Source of the DNA: Schistosoma haematobium
Lineage: Eukaryota; Platyhelminthes; Trematoda; Strigeidida; Schistosomatidae
Direction: 5' to 3'
Assembly: GCF_000699445.3 (NCBI RefSeq)
Contig: NC_067200.1
Coordinates: forward strand, 1,240,001-1,304,000
Length of the DNA stretch: 64,000 nt
Both the position numbers and the translations under genes were made by a program. Below, piece after piece: positions 33,646 to 45,743 of the stretch (its first letter is position 1; every line of letters begins with the position of its first letter). The notes beneath the pieces were generated by a model. That model saw only the letters and a list, made by a program, of their open reading frames with translations. It was not told the origin of the DNA and made no database searches.

Positions 33646-33910
33646 TGCATAAATTCAATAGCTTCAGTAGTATCCGATTGAACTTCATTTGTTAAACAGT
33701 CTATGGATTGAATTCGTAAACCATGTCAATTAGATCAAATAAACTCTAGACTATTCAATATATATTCAAATGAATCTGTTTTGACAACAACAACACCAAC
33801 AACAACAAAAAACCGCCTAAAATATTGTTCACATTGTTTAACAATATTCATTAAACTATGAAATACTATTTAAAAATTTGATTAATTATTTATTTAAACG
33901 ATGAGTGAAA

Positions 33911-34143
33911 AAGGAAGAACTGGACGGCCGTTTTGTCCTATTGTAGGACTCCCCAGCAGTGCGCATATATGACCCCGCCTTGCGGGATTCAAACCTAGGA
34001 ATTATCAGTCTCGCGCACGAGCGCTTAACCACTAGACCACTGAGCCAGCCAGCATTCAACGCTGTTAATGTCTAACTTCAACTAATCCACGAAATTTAGC
34101 GACACACCAACCATTGTTACCAATGAGTTACTATCTCACAGCT
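33911..34143 (-). mobile_element. tRNA-derived SINE, hammerhead core mutated
   Basis: The minus strand has the 5' end, the tRNA-like body and the ribozyme region. The core has changed to CTGGGGA (normally CTGAGGA) and GGACAAAAC (normally GGACGAAAC), so cleavage is not expected. The GCACTG half of stem I is kept. Confidence 0.75.
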
Positions 34144-34149
34144 GATACT

Positions 34150-34650
34150 GTAATCTTATATTCAAATACCAAAGGTTGTCTCCATTTATGTAAACTTATT
34201 CACTAAAACATAATCTCAGTTCAGAATAAACACAATCTTAATTTAGAAATACTTTAACAATAAATTCAGACAATATACAAAACAAGTATTGAATAAACCA
34301 GACAAAAGGTTATCTTTACATTCAAGACAAGTAACTACTTATCATAATAAAGATGTTGGAATGATGTAGAATCAATTGAAATGTATAATGTGCAAAGATT
34401 TAATCAATAAATGTGCTGATTACTCCCAACTATCATAATTAGTTAAATGTCTACACATAAATAGGGGTATACAAAAAGATAAATATATGGGAAATTCAAT
34501 AGAATGAGAGATAGATTGATAGATTCTAATGGATTATATATGTATTCACTGAATAATATCCTCATTGTGATTTGTTTTATTCACATTAACTTTAGGCTGT
34601 TGCTAATTTTTCTTTTTATTAATTCGTGCTCACTAATGATAGGCAATAAG
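34150..34650. other. Non-coding stretch
   Basis: AT-rich sequence with no recognised element. Confidence 0.4.
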
Positions 34651-34654
34651 AGGT

Positions 34655-34965
34655 ATTTCCTGGAGTTCTAATGAGAAACAGTGACCAGCGGAGTTCAACC
34701 GAGTCTGTTGTGAGATAGTAACTCAATGAAGACAATGGTGTACGGTGGTGTAATTATGTGGATTGGTTGAAGTTAGACATTAACTCTGTTGAATGCCAAC
34801 TGACTAAGTAGTCTAGAGGTTAAGCGCTCACGCGCGAAACTGATGGGTCCTGGGTTCGAATCTCATGAAGAAGGGTCATGGATACCCACTGATGAGGAGT
34901 CCCATAATTAGACGACAAGGCTGTCTAGTACTTCCTAATTTCTAATAATGCTATAACATTGACCA
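34655..34965 (+). mobile_element. tRNA-derived SINE, longest 5' region, dead hammerhead
   Basis: This copy extends about 75 bp further 5' than the others (TTCTAATGAGAAACAGTGAC to GATAGTAACTCAATGAAG). The B box GGGTTCGAATC is near 34,852. The ribozyme region is damaged: GGACGAAAC has become AGACGACAAG. Confidence 0.75.
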
Positions 34966-34969
34966 GTTC

Positions 34970-35340
34970 ACAATTTCAATAGCAATATTTATGAAACTAT
35001 ATAATCATTTCATCTGTTATAAACGTAAAATGTGATATAAACACATGACCATAATGTTTGGATGATTCTACGCCATTGAAAAGAAACTATCATTCATTAG
35101 TTTTGAATTTGTCAGCTACTGGCATTTCATCATTGGCATAACATTGATTTCGTTATGATTTATATTCTTAAGATACAACATTGTAGGTATTAGCAAAAAT
35201 GAAATGATTTTGTCATTATACCTATATATGAATTAGTTGATAGGACGAAAAATGTGTAATATAAATTAAAGTAGTATATAGAAGCCATTTTCAGTATGTA
35301 AAAGTGAATTTTGTATATGATCTGAAATAGAATACTTATT
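34970..35340. other. Non-coding stretch
   Basis: AT-rich, nothing recognised. Confidence 0.4.
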
Positions 35341-35341
35341 T

Positions 35342-35880
35342 ACTGACGCCTGTTACACACAATGGAGCATAGACCAACGACCAATAGTCTCCAACTCACA
35401 CTCGCCTAGGCTTTCCTTTCTAGTTCTACCCAATTGTTGTTCACTCTTCTCATGTCTGTCTCCATTTCTCGTCGTAATGCGTTCTTAGTCCTTCCTCTTC
35501 ACATTTGGCCTTGAGAATTCTATGTAAGGGATTGTCTTGTGACGCAGTCAGGTGTTTTCTTTGATATGTGTCCTATTCACTTCCAGCGCATCTTCCTGAT
35601 TTCTTCCTTCACTGGAATCTGATTTGTTCTCTCCAACAGTAGGTTATTACTGATAGTGTCTTGTCAACGGATCCGAACTATTTTGCGTAGACAGCTGTTA
35701 ATAAACACCTGTATCTTCTGGATGATGGCTTTTATAGTTCTCCAGGTTTCCGCCGCACACAGTAGAACGGTTTCGACATTCGTATTGAAAATCCTGACCT
35801 TGATGTTGGTTGACAGAGAGTTGTTTTGAGTTCTTGATACTCTTCAATTATAGATATCTTGCTCTTGCTTTGTCGATATG
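35342..35880 (-). pseudogene. RTE LINE C-terminal fragment
   Basis: The minus strand matches the last 500 bp of the RTE copy at 39,121-42,274, including the INSCLRKI region, the Trp-rich [14 protein letters not shown] region, and the 3' end GTAACAGGCGTCAGTAAATA. Frameshifts are visible. Confidence 0.75.
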
Positions 35881-35889
35881 CAACATAGA

Positions 35890-36310
35890 ATAGTTCTATT
35901 CTTTTATTGAATTGAGATTTACAAATAAACTATGGTGTAGGAAAATGTTAAAAAGCGTAATGACCAATTTCTATACACCCTTGAATGGATTATCGATTTT
36001 TTGACAATTGTACATTTTTAAGTTTGATTTGGATATTCAACGATTAATTAAGACATCAATTTCAAATCTTATACCCTACATATTCCCTTTAAGTTTGGTT
36101 TGTCCCTGGATTAAATCTGACATTATTTCTCTTATAAAATACACATATTAGTCGTTATGATATATCTGTTGTGTTGTTAACTATATTTTATGTAACACTC
36201 TATTGAGTCTACAAAAGATTGTTGACGTTTGACGTCACAATAAGATAATCGAAACAAAAGCAAAATAAATTGAAGAGTAATTATGATGTAGCTAATTAGT
36301 TTATATAGTT
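35890..36310. other. Non-coding stretch
   Basis: AT-rich, nothing recognised. Confidence 0.4.
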
Positions 36311-36317
36311 AAACAGA

Positions 36318-36475
36318 TAGACTGAAAGGCTCTAGGTTGGAATCTCGCGGGGGGCGGAATTGTGGATGTGCACTGTTAAAATGTCCCATACTAGGACAAA
36401 ACGATCATCCAGTGCTTTCAGGTTTTCCATGGTTGTCTAGCTTTAATTGACTCATGAATTGAACTATTGAAATAG
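36318..36475 (+). mobile_element. 5'-truncated tRNA-derived SINE, dead hammerhead
   Basis: It starts within the tRNA-like part (B box decayed to AGGTTGGAATC). The ribozyme region reads GCACTGTTAAAATGTCCC...GGACAAAACGATCATCCAGTGC in pieces. The core is lost but both halves of stem I remain. Confidence 0.7.
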
Positions 36476-36479
36476 ATAT

Positions 36480-37495
36480 CTATTGGATTGTTTTAATAAA
36501 ATTACAATATTGATATAGAAGTATGCTATGACACCTAGATAATTCGATACTTCAAAAGTCAAGAATATTCAAGAAGTAATTCAATCGATAATCAGGATAA
36601 TCGATATTCTTGTATTACATTGATATGAACTATGCTCAGTATGATATACAATATGTGATTTTGTTATCTCTGGGTATTCTTCAAGTATATAAAATTTCAT
36701 CTTACTTAATAATCATAATAGATGTACAATCACTATATAAATAAGTGTAGTTTCGAGGTATAATAAATCTTCACTTGTACAAGTCTTGATGTTCTTACTT
36801 CATATCGTGAGGATTGTAATGATTCTTCTTTTTTTTCCGATATAAGTAATAAGAGATGCAAATAAAATACTACGCTCTTATTATCTTGACTGATAAACTA
36901 CTGACAAATTATAAACTGTCTCTCTAATGTTTACAGGAATACAAAAACAAAAACAGGAACAACAAGGGAATACAATAAAGAGGATCAGTATAAAAAATGA
37001 AATCATTATAAGTTCACCTACAATATACACATAACACTGGTTGGATTTTATTTTGGATAAAACAACAACAACAGACTAGATAGAGCAAATACTCTCCCTT
37101 TCTCTTGAAATAGGATTAAAAAGTAGTTATGCTATTGAAAGAAAAAAAAGAAATGAGTACATAAATGTATAGTTGTCATGGTGGAAGGCGGAGGAGAAGA
37201 TGAGGGGAGGGGAATTCATTGAGAATAAATATTATGCATACCCATCCACATAACATAGAAAGTTTATATTAAATAGTTGTGTATTTTCTTTTTTTCTATG
37301 ACAAGACCAACATTTGAACAAAACAGATGCCAAACAAACAAAAATGGATAAATAAGAAGGTGTAAATACATTTCGAAGGATTTCATATTCAACATAATAC
37401 ACACACACATACAGAAACCCCCATCCATAAAATAACTAATTTATCATGTGTAAATTGTGCGTTTTTTTCAAATGTCTCGTCAATATGTCAAAGGA
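36480..37495. other. Non-coding stretch
   Basis: AT-rich sequence downstream (on the minus strand) of the C-terminal exon of the RhoGAP-type gene, so part may be its 3' UTR. No firm signal. Confidence 0.35.
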
Positions 37496-37562
37496 AGGGA
37501 GAACGAGAGAGAGACCGAGAACGAGAGGGGAGAGAGAGAGAGGGGCGGACGCAGAGAGAAAC
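37496..37562 (+). repeat. Purine-rich GA tract
   Basis: Sixty-odd bases of mostly G and A, with GAGAGAGAGAG runs, in the putative 3' flank of the minus-strand gene. Confidence 0.8.
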
Positions 37563-37622
37563 AATAAAACATATAAATCATATTTACACATATAAACAAA
37601 TACAATAGACCGAAAACAATAA

Positions 37623-37893
37623 TCAACTAGACATTTGGACATAATCACATTTAGGTATATTTACAATAGATACATGTTTTGTAGTTGAAGGAAAATTCTC
37701 AAAAGAGATAATATTATTATTATGACTACCACTTAAATGATTTCTATCATTCATATCATCATGTTGTAATCCATCATTATTTCTATTTAAATGATCTAAA
37801 TTCGATGATAATTTTTGATCCGTTTGATTTGGTAATGATAATGAGATAAGAATATGTTGATTCGGATACAAGTGATGATCAGGATCCTGATCC
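37623..37893 (-). CDS. C-terminal exon of a minus-strand gene (probably the RhoGAP gene)
   Basis: The minus-strand frame reads EDQDPDHHLYPNQHILISLS, an Asn/Asp-rich stretch, FENFPSTTKHVSIVNIPKC and ends DYVQMSS with a stop at 37,623. Asn-rich low complexity is common in schistosome proteins. The 5' edge is blurred because an RTE fragment (37,894-38,617) abuts it, so the acceptor is uncertain. It follows the exon at 38,898 in the same orientation, which suggests one gene. No domain is recognised. Confidence 0.5.
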
Positions 37894-38617
37894 TCAGTAT
37901 GTTATGGCATACAAACAGCCACTGTAGCAACAGTCTGTGCATCAGCAGGCCTCAACATACACAAAGGAAAAACCAAGATCCTCAAATACAACACGGAGAA
38001 CACCAATCCAATCACACTTGATAACGAAACTCTGAAATATGTAGAATCCTTCACATATCTGGGAAGCATCATCGATGAACAAGGAGGCTCAGATGAAGAC
38101 GTAAAGGCAAGGATTGGCAAAGCAAGGGCCGCATTCCTACAATTGAGGAACGCATACAACTCAAAATAACTTTCAACCAATATCAAAGACACCTCTACTA
38201 TACGGAGCTGAAACTTCGAGAACTACTACAACCATCATCAAGAAAGTTCAAGTATATACAAATAGCTGTCTTCTCAAGATACTCAACATTCATTGACCGG
38301 ATATCATTAGCAACAACCTTCTTTGGAGAGAACAAACCATCTTCCAGCTGAAGAGGAAATTGGGAAAAGACGATGAAAATAAATAGGACATACGTTACGC
38401 AAATCATCAAACTGCGTCACGAGTGCTAATATGGAATTCTGAAGGGAAGTGTAAAAGAGCAAGGCCAAAGAACACATTACATCGGGTAATAGAAGCAGAT
38501 ATGAAAAGGATGAATAACAAATGTAAGGAGCTGGAAAGGATTGCCCAGGACAGGGTTGGATGACGAATGCTGTTGAGCCGCCTATGCTCCGTCACAAAGA
38601 GTAATAAGCGTAAAATT
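37894..38617 (+). pseudogene. RTE LINE C-terminal fragment in an intron
   Basis: The plus strand encodes [38 protein letters not shown] and [14 protein letters not shown], then frameshifted WERTNHL, WIGHTLR and RPKNTL pieces. It ends at a 3' end CACAAAGAGTAATAAGCGTA. It lies antisense to the surrounding gene, between its last two exons. Confidence 0.8.
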
Positions 38618-38746
38618 TTTAAACCAAAAAATAATTTTTAAAAAAAGGTCAAATTATATTCTTCTATAATAATTAACTTAATTAATGAATTTTATTGATT
38701 GAAAAATCAAATAAATAATGACAGAAAGTTGATATATATATAACTC

Positions 38747-38815
38747 ACCGTCCAGTTCGTCCCGGTTTTCCATGGTGGTCTAGTTTCAATTGACTCATGA
38801 TCTCAACTAATGAAA
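38747..38815 (+). mobile_element. SINE 3' tail fragment
   Basis: Only the last part of the tRNA-derived SINE remains (CGTCCAG..., GGTTTTCCATGGTGGTCTAG, CAATTGACTCATGA). Confidence 0.7.
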
Positions 38816-38897
38816 TAACTACAACCTCCGCAAAAACCCTTTCTGATATATATATCCAATATGTAGCAAAATATTGTTCAAAATAATAAGAAACGTA

Positions 38898-41800
38898 CTT
38901 TATCCTTTCGTTTTCTTGCCCATTCAAATGTTTGTCGAAGCCGATTTAATTGACCCAATGGATCTGGATCATTAGTACCAGCTAATATATTACCTTGATA
39001 CCAGATTAGACCATTTAAACTGATAGGAAGTAAATTAGGTTGATGAGCAATTTCAGAGTTATGATTGTTTTTATGAGTATTAGAATAATTGTTGGAAGTA
39101 GTATTATATAATAATGGAGTCCCTCCGGGGCCTACTGCCGGTCCCAAGCCCGGATAAAGGAGGAGGGTTGGGCATGGGGTTAGCGTCCCCATCCTGTAGA
39201 AAACTAACTCGCTAAAAAATCACTAACCAGAAAAAATTATTCAAACCTTTTAAACTCTGCCCTGGGAATCAGAAGGTCTTCATTAAGAAGAAATATGACG
39301 CCTCCTGATGAAAGCCGAATTCCTTCGGAAGTTACGATGCCCCTTCTGACAACCAGAGCGACCATTTATTTGGGTACATGGAATGTTCGTACAATGTGGG
39401 GCACCGGGAGAGCCTTTCCAATTGCTGCAGAAATGAGGAGATACAACCTAGAGGTACTTGGGATCAGTGAAACACATTGGACGCAAGTTGGACAACAACG
39501 ACTAACTTCAGGAGAGCTTCTGTAATACTCTGGTCATGAAGAAGAAAATGCAACAGATACACAAGAAGTTGCATTGATGTTGTCCAAACAAGCGCAAAAT
39601 GCGCTTATAGGATGGGAATCTCGTGGACCAAAGATCATCAAAGCCTCGTTCAAAATAAAGAAAGAGGGCATTCCAATGAACATCATCTAATGCTACGTGA
39701 CTACCAACGACTACAATGAAGACGTTAAAGATAAATTCTACAATCGGCTGCAGTCAATCGTCGAGAAGTGCCCAAGAAAGGACCTGACCATTCTGATGAA
39801 AGATTTCAACGCCAAGGTTGGAACGGACAACACTGGATATTAAGACATCATGGGACGACATGGACTGGGAGAAAGAAACGAGAATGGTGAGAGATTCGCA
39901 AACCTATGTGCCTTCAATAAACTGGTCATATGCGGCACCATATTCCCACATAAATGCACTCACAAAATCACATGGACTTCACCGGATCACACTACACAAA
40001 ACCAAATCGTTCATCTCTGCATCAACAAAACGTTCAGGAGGACGATTGAGGACGTGCGAACCAAGAGAGCTGATATAACATCAGATCATCAGTTGCTGGT
40101 CGCCAAGATGAAATTGAAACTCAAGAAACACTGGACAATGGGGCGGACAATATCACAAAAGTTCAATACGGCCTTTCTTCAGGATACTAACAAACTCAAC
40201 AAATTCAAGTTAGCCCTTAGTAATAAGTTCCAGGCCTTTCATGATCTACTGAATGGAGAAGGAACTACTGTGGAGAGCAACTGGAAGAAGATCAAAAAGG
40301 CAATCACTTGAACATGTCGTGAGGTCCTGGGTCACAAGAAACAACATCACAAGGAATGGATCACTGTTGATACACTGGATATGATTCATGAAAGGAGAAA
40401 CAAGAAGGCAGCAGTCAATACCAGTCGAACAAGAGCAGAAAAAGCCAAGGCACAAGCTGAATACACAGTAGTAAACAAACAAGTGAAGTGAAGCATCAGA
40501 ACCGACAAACGTAAATATATGGAAGATCTAGCAGAGAAGGCGGAAAAGGCTGCAAGAGAAGGAAACAGGAGACAACTGTATGACATGACAAACCATAACG
40601 ACCAGTGAAAAGCAAGGAAGGCGAGGTAATCACCAACATTGAAGAACAACGAAACAGGTGGGTAGAACACTTCAAAGAACTCTTGAATCGACCAGCTCCA
40701 CTGAACCCACCCGACAACATCGAAGCAGCACCCACGGACCTCCCAATCAACGTTGATCCACCAACAATTGAAGAAATCAGCATGGCAAATCAAGAGTAAC
40801 AAAGCAGCAGGACCAGACAACATTCCAGCAGAGGCATTAAGAGCAGACGTAGCGGCAACTGCAAGGATACTCCACATTCTCTTTAATAAGATTTGGTATG
40901 AGGAACAAGTACCAAAAGACTGGAAAGAAGGACTTCTGATCAAAATACCGAAGAAAGGCAATCTAACCAACTGTGATAACTACAGGAGCATCACTCTTCT
41001 CTCAATACCGGGAAAAGTATTCAACAGAGTATTGTTAAACAGGATGAAGGACTGCGTAGACGCCCAACTTCGTGACCAACAAACAGGATTCCGTAAGGAT
41101 AGATCGTGTACAGACCGAATCGCAACTCTACGGATCATTGTGGAACAATCAATTGAATGGAATTCATCACTCTACATCAACTTCATTGACTACGAAAAGG
41201 CATTTGATAGCGTGGACAGAACAACACTATGGAAGCTTCTTCGACACTACGGCGTGCCTCAGAAGATAGTCAATATCATACAGAGTTCATATGATGGATT
41301 ACACTGCAAAATCGTGCATGGAGGACAGTTGACCAAGTCGTTCGAAGTGAAGACCGGTGTTAGGCAAGGTTGCTTACTCTCACCCTTTCTCTTTCTCCTG
41401 GTGATCGATTGGATCATGAAGACGTCAACATCTGAAGGGAAGCACGGAACACAATAGACATCTAGGATGCAGTTGGACGATCTGGACTTCGCAGATGATA
41501 TGGCCCTTCTATCCCAAACGCAATAACAAATGCAGGAGAAGACGACCAGGATGGGGGAGCAGCCTCAGCAGCAGTAGGTCTCAATATACACAAAGGGAAA
41601 AGCAAGATTCTCCGATACAACACAGCATGCACCAATCCAATCACAATTGACGGAGGAGATTTGGAAAATGTAAACACCTTTACATATTTGGGCAGCATCA
41701 TTGATGAACAGGGTGGATCTGATGCAGATGTGAAGGGGCGGATCGGCAAAGCAAGAGCAGCATATTTACAACTGAAGAACATCTGGAACTCAAAGCAACT

Positions 41801-42299
41801 GTCAACCAACACCAAGGTCAGGATTTTCAATACAGATCTCAAGGCAGTTCAACAGTATGGGGCGGAAACCTGGAGAACTACGAACGCCATCATCCAGAAG
41901 ATACAGGTGTTTATTAACAGTTGTCTACGCAAAATACTCCGTTGGCCGGACACTATTAGCAACAACGTACTGTGGGAGAGAACAAACTAGATCCCAGCGG
42001 AGGAAGAAATCAGGAAGCGGCGCTGGAAGTGGATAGGACACACAATGAGGAAAGCACCCAACTGCGTCACATGACAAGCTCTCACATGAAATCGCCAAGG
42101 CCAAAGGAAAAGAGGAAGACCAAAGAACAAATTACGCCGGGAAATGGATCTAGACATGAGGGAAATGAACAAGAATTGGATGGAACTGGAAAAGGAGGCC
42201 CAGGATAGAGTGGGTTGGAGAATGCTGGTCGGCGGCCTATGCTCCATTGGGAGTAACAGGCGTAAGTAAGTAAGTATATCTGCATTGATGATAATGATA
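38898..42299 (-). CDS. Exon of a minus-strand gene split by an RTE insertion
   Basis: A strong acceptor (TGAGCCTTTTTCCAG, minus strand) lies at 42,314-42,300. Exon sequence runs 42,299-42,278 (IIINAD), is interrupted by the RTE copy (42,274-39,121), and resumes at 39,120 with [18 protein letters not shown], then [20 protein letters not shown] and [20 protein letters not shown]. It ends at a GTACGT donor after 38,898. Joining the two parts restores one open frame, so the LINE has split a coding exon. The incoming phase is 2. Family assignment rests on its position downstream of the RhoGAP exon, not on a recognised domain. Confidence 0.6.
39121..42274 (+). mobile_element. Nearly full-length RTE/SR2-like LINE, inactive
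   Basis: About 3.15 kb: a 5' UTR starting CCCTCCGGGG, an ORF from about 39,295 to a stop at 42,266, and a (TAAG)n tail typical of RTE elements. The endonuclease part shows [36 protein letters not shown] and SDHQLL. The reverse transcriptase (40,753-41,457) shows [51 protein letters not shown] and [13 protein letters not shown], then [11 protein letters not shown] (catalytic FADD near 41,490). The C-terminus has YGAETWRT and RRWKWIGHT. In-frame stops (near 39,523, 39,688, 39,841 and 40,309) and frameshifts inactivate it. It could once have mobilised the truncated copies and perhaps the SINEs. Confidence 0.88.
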
Positions 42300-42444
42300 C
42301 TGGAAAAAGGCTCAAAAAATTGAATCGTGAAGTAATCTTAGCTAGTTAGGCAGAAGTTAAAAACCAGAAAGTACTATGCAGTTGTTTCATCTCAATAGAA
42401 AACTATTCAGAAGTGAGCAACGAAAAAAAAAAAAAAGACAACCC

Positions 42445-43780
42445 CACCAGGAATTAAATGCATGTTTTGTACTACAACAATTGTTTAACGTTTAGATCAT
42501 TCCGATAAATTGACAATGTGGAATGTTCATCGTTTGGAATTGGCGATAGATCTATTCTCTCATATTAGATGCTTGTCAACTTTCTATTTTTCATGTCTAT
42601 TCATCATTAGAATTTCAAGAATTACCTCTTGATGTTTGTCTCTGTAGTTAACACATTTGGTGTTTCTTACGTTTGAATGTTATCACTAGTTTGTTGAATT
42701 TCATAGTTTATATCATCATAAGATTTGGAATAAAATCAAAGAAATTTGAAGTTGAACAAAAATAGGAAATTCTGTCTTGTATATATTACATGAACAAACA
42801 TGAAGTTATTATATTAAACATTGAATTACATAAGATACATAAGATAATGATAAACTAATCAAAGTGTTAACAAACAAACAAAATCATGATTTGATTAAGA
42901 AAAGAAACGAAAAGAGACGAATTCATGTATCTGGGGTGGGAAAGAAAAGAAAAGAAAACTAGTTTAAAGACTATCTCTTCTCGACAAATAATGAACCCGT
43001 GTCAAATGTTATAACTTGTGGCATGTGCACTCTGTTGATGGATCACATAATGATACCACCAATTAGAGAACAATGATTTATCAATGACGCGTAAAATCGT
43101 ACGAGCAGTTTAGAGTCTTGATCGGTCCTTCTCCTAGTTCGTTCATTGAGTCCAGAACACCAGTCTCAGCCTCCACGATATCAATCATGTATTTCAAACA
43201 TACTGGGTTTATATACAAACCAAACAGACCACATCGTACCATAAAGTAGAAAATATACATTTATACAAGATAGTAGTCAAAAGTGGTTGTGAATGTAGGA
43301 GATAGTAATGGATAGATCGGACATAACTCAAGAATGGTGAATGGTATCATAATGGTCTATAAGTCAAAATAAAGCATATGATAGGAGGAACATGGATATG
43401 CATAGTTTATCCACTTAGTAACCATACAATAAATATATTATGCATAGTATTAGTCTAGAAATAGATCCCAATAGTTACTATTCAAGATCTAACAAAAGAA
43501 TGATTAAATCTTCAAGAATGTTATATCATTATAATTAATTGTTTAGTTATCTATATGTCATATGATAAGTAAATTATCATTATCATGAATAGTATTATCT
43601 CTTTCTTTCTTTTTTCAATATAGAAACGAAAAGGGAGAATCCTTTTTTTATTGATTCTGAGTTTTATATTTGGCACCATTCCATCAATCAATCAATCAAC
43701 CAACTTGATAATCAACATGACAACAAGAAAAGTATATCAGTCTATATTACAGTTACATAGAATAATAATAATAATAATAA
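42445..43780. other. Palindrome-arm sequence without a supported gene (mirror about 62,577-63,910)
   Basis: The frame at 42,445-42,620 is open in the right arm (63,733-63,981, minus) but has a TAA in the left arm (TTGTTTAACG here; GAACG on the complement there). I cannot assign it. The rest is AT-rich, with an (ATA)n run at 43,760-43,781. Confidence 0.4.
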
Positions 43781-43781
43781 T

Positions 43782-44162
43782 TGATAAGTCTTGCAGATTG
43801 AATGCTCTATTCGTCTCCTAAGCTATTCTGTAACCCCGAAGCTAGAACTATATAGCGACCTGAACACGAGAGAGAAGACTCAAGGTATGCGAGAAGTAGT
43901 TTACTCCAAGGTTCATTCTAATTCAGAAAATACAGGGTTTTTATAATATTTTAAATGTCCTTGGGTTGCTAGAAGATTCTAAAATGCTACTAAACATAGT
44001 AGCAGTGCAGCAGCCAACCAATCAGAGACTCTACATGTGACGTTTTGCTTCCTTGGTATTTTTGGCCAAGACTCCAAGTGAACGCTGATTGGATGAAACG
44101 CTTCTTAGTGTTTCCATATGCTTGCTTGTCTTTTGGAAGCAATTTTCTGGATCACCCCAACA
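43782..44162 (-). mobile_element. Solo LTR (gypsy-like), left arm
   Basis: A 381-bp element that on the minus strand starts TGTTGGGGTGATCC and ends AGACTTATCA. It is flanked on both sides by ATAAT, a 5-bp target duplication. A TATA-like TATAAAAACCC lies inside (right-arm copy near 62,413). No internal retroelement sequence is attached, so it is a solo LTR left by recombination between two LTRs. Confidence 0.85.
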
Positions 44163-44169
44163 ATAATGG

Positions 44170-45470
44170 TAATAGTAATAATAATCTATGACATAATCTC
44201 AGATTGTGATAATGATTAAAACTAAGTACAATTACTAGGTAGGTAGGTAGGTGGTTAAGTTAGAAAACAAACACCTACCTACATTTAATATCATTTAAAA
44301 CGTATCATTCACCTTAAATCTACATTGAAGATGATGATGATGTAATTGATTAGATGAGTGAAAACTAAGCAAAAAATGGCTTCGATTGTTTGTCACAGCT
44401 TCGTTGTTGATCTGTTCCCATCAGATTTGTACTTGATAAATGAGTAGTTAACTTTTTAGAAAAGTGTCATTTCATTTTATTACTAGTTAATAACAAACGA
44501 TTAGTTAGTTCAGGGAATTATAGTTCAAGTCTAAGTACTTATATCAATGAAGAGAAGATTGTTACAATACAAGTGAACTGTACTTCAGGATTCCCCTTAA
44601 TTTGGAATCCCTGACAACCTTTTGAGAAAAGTTGCGAGTGTGAAGGTACGATGTTTTCGTGGAATAAATTAGTTTCTACACTATCGTCTTCTAGCTGTAA
44701 GTTAATACTTTGTGAATGAGTGTTGATAGTATGTTTCATCCCTCTTTATGATAATTGTGAAATATAATTTGTTATAATGGTCAATTAGAGAAGCGGAGTG
44801 TAGTTAAGAGGAATTCAGTGGGTCGAATAACTAAGATTGATTGAATTAAATTTTGAGGACTGGATAAAAGATGCTTCATAATCTGATAACTTAAAACTAA
44901 AACATCGATTGATCACTGGGTATTGATTAATGCTACGTTGTTCTAAAACTCAATATTATTAGGTAGAATTCCATCTATCATGTTTTCACCTAGTTAATTT
45001 TGCTCCAGATGACTCAGTGGTGACATCTTAGACCTTGAAATGAAGTGACGCTTCTTCAAATTAAACATAGAAAATCAAATGCTTCAGTATTGTAAGTACA
45101 TTTTGATGATGATGATAATGAGCACAAAACTCAAGTTGAGCAGTGTTTTATGCTAACTACCTTCAACCTTCTTACAATATACAACGGTTATGTTTGGAGT
45201 AATATGAAAACGTCTGCTCATTCTTCTTAACAAACTAATTTTACATTGGAATTACGTCATAGTTTATGACTATCACTTGTTCAATACCTTTTCTATTGTC
45301 GAATTTAGAGTAGTAGCATTTCAAGTTAATATTGATAATGATGATGACTGTAGTTGAAAGGAATTTAGATAAGCAGGATATGATAAGCCAACTGTTCAAC
45401 GGTGTGCTTATTGTATACTTTTAGTGATCTAAACACAAATCAATTGTATATGATCGACAAAAATTTAACC
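44170..45470. other. Palindrome-arm sequence, possible small exon (mirror about 60,886-62,187)
   Basis: A (TAGG)n patch is at 44,237-44,252. The minus-strand frame 44,739-44,539 reads MKHTINTHSQSINLQLEDDS, then FHENIVPSHSQLFSKGC and is identical in the right arm (61,619-61,819). It looks protein-like and has the orientation of the RhoGAP gene, but I find no convincing donor, so it is only a candidate exon. Confidence 0.35.
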
Positions 45471-45476
45471 GGCATT

Positions 45477-45743
45477 GACTCCTCAGCGGTGCTCATCCAC
45501 GATCCCGCACCACGCGGGATTCGAACCCAGAACTTACTGGCTTTGCGCGAGAGCACTTAACCATTAGACCACTGAGCCGACATCCAACGGTGTTAATGTC
45601 TAATTTCAACCAATCCACGAAGTTGCGCCACCATATACCATTGTCTTCAGTGAGCTGAGGAGTCCCACACTAGGACGAAACGGCCGTCCAGTGCTTCCAG
45701 GTTTTCAATGGTGGTGTAGCCTCAATCGACTCATGAATTCAAC
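45477..45743. mobile_element. tRNA-derived SINE with 5' inversion and hammerhead, left arm
   Basis: The minus-strand part 45,654-45,477 runs from the SINE 5' end (CTCACTGAAGACAATGG) through the tRNA-like body to GCTGAGGAGTC inside the ribozyme. The plus-strand part 45,655-45,743 starts at CTGAGGAGTCCC and continues to the 3' end. The core (CTGAGGA, GTCC/GGAC, GAAA, ACGGCCGT, GTC) is complete on the plus strand, but the upstream strand of stem I has been replaced (CAGTGAG), so intramolecular cleavage is unlikely. The right-arm mirror is 60,612-60,878. Confidence 0.8.

Noticed and set aside
40386..40970. A 194-codon minus-strand frame
   Set aside because: It is antisense to the RTE endonuclease/reverse transcriptase, which has the recognisable motifs on the plus strand.
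42430..42620. A conserved-looking frame at the outer end of the palindrome (right-arm version 63,733-63,981)
   Set aside because: One arm has a stop, no family is recognisable, and part of the right-arm frame is translated RTE tail (LLTPVT).
44237..44252. A short regularly spaced repeat suggestive of a CRISPR-like array
   Set aside because: It is a simple (TAGG)n run without spacers, in eukaryotic DNA.
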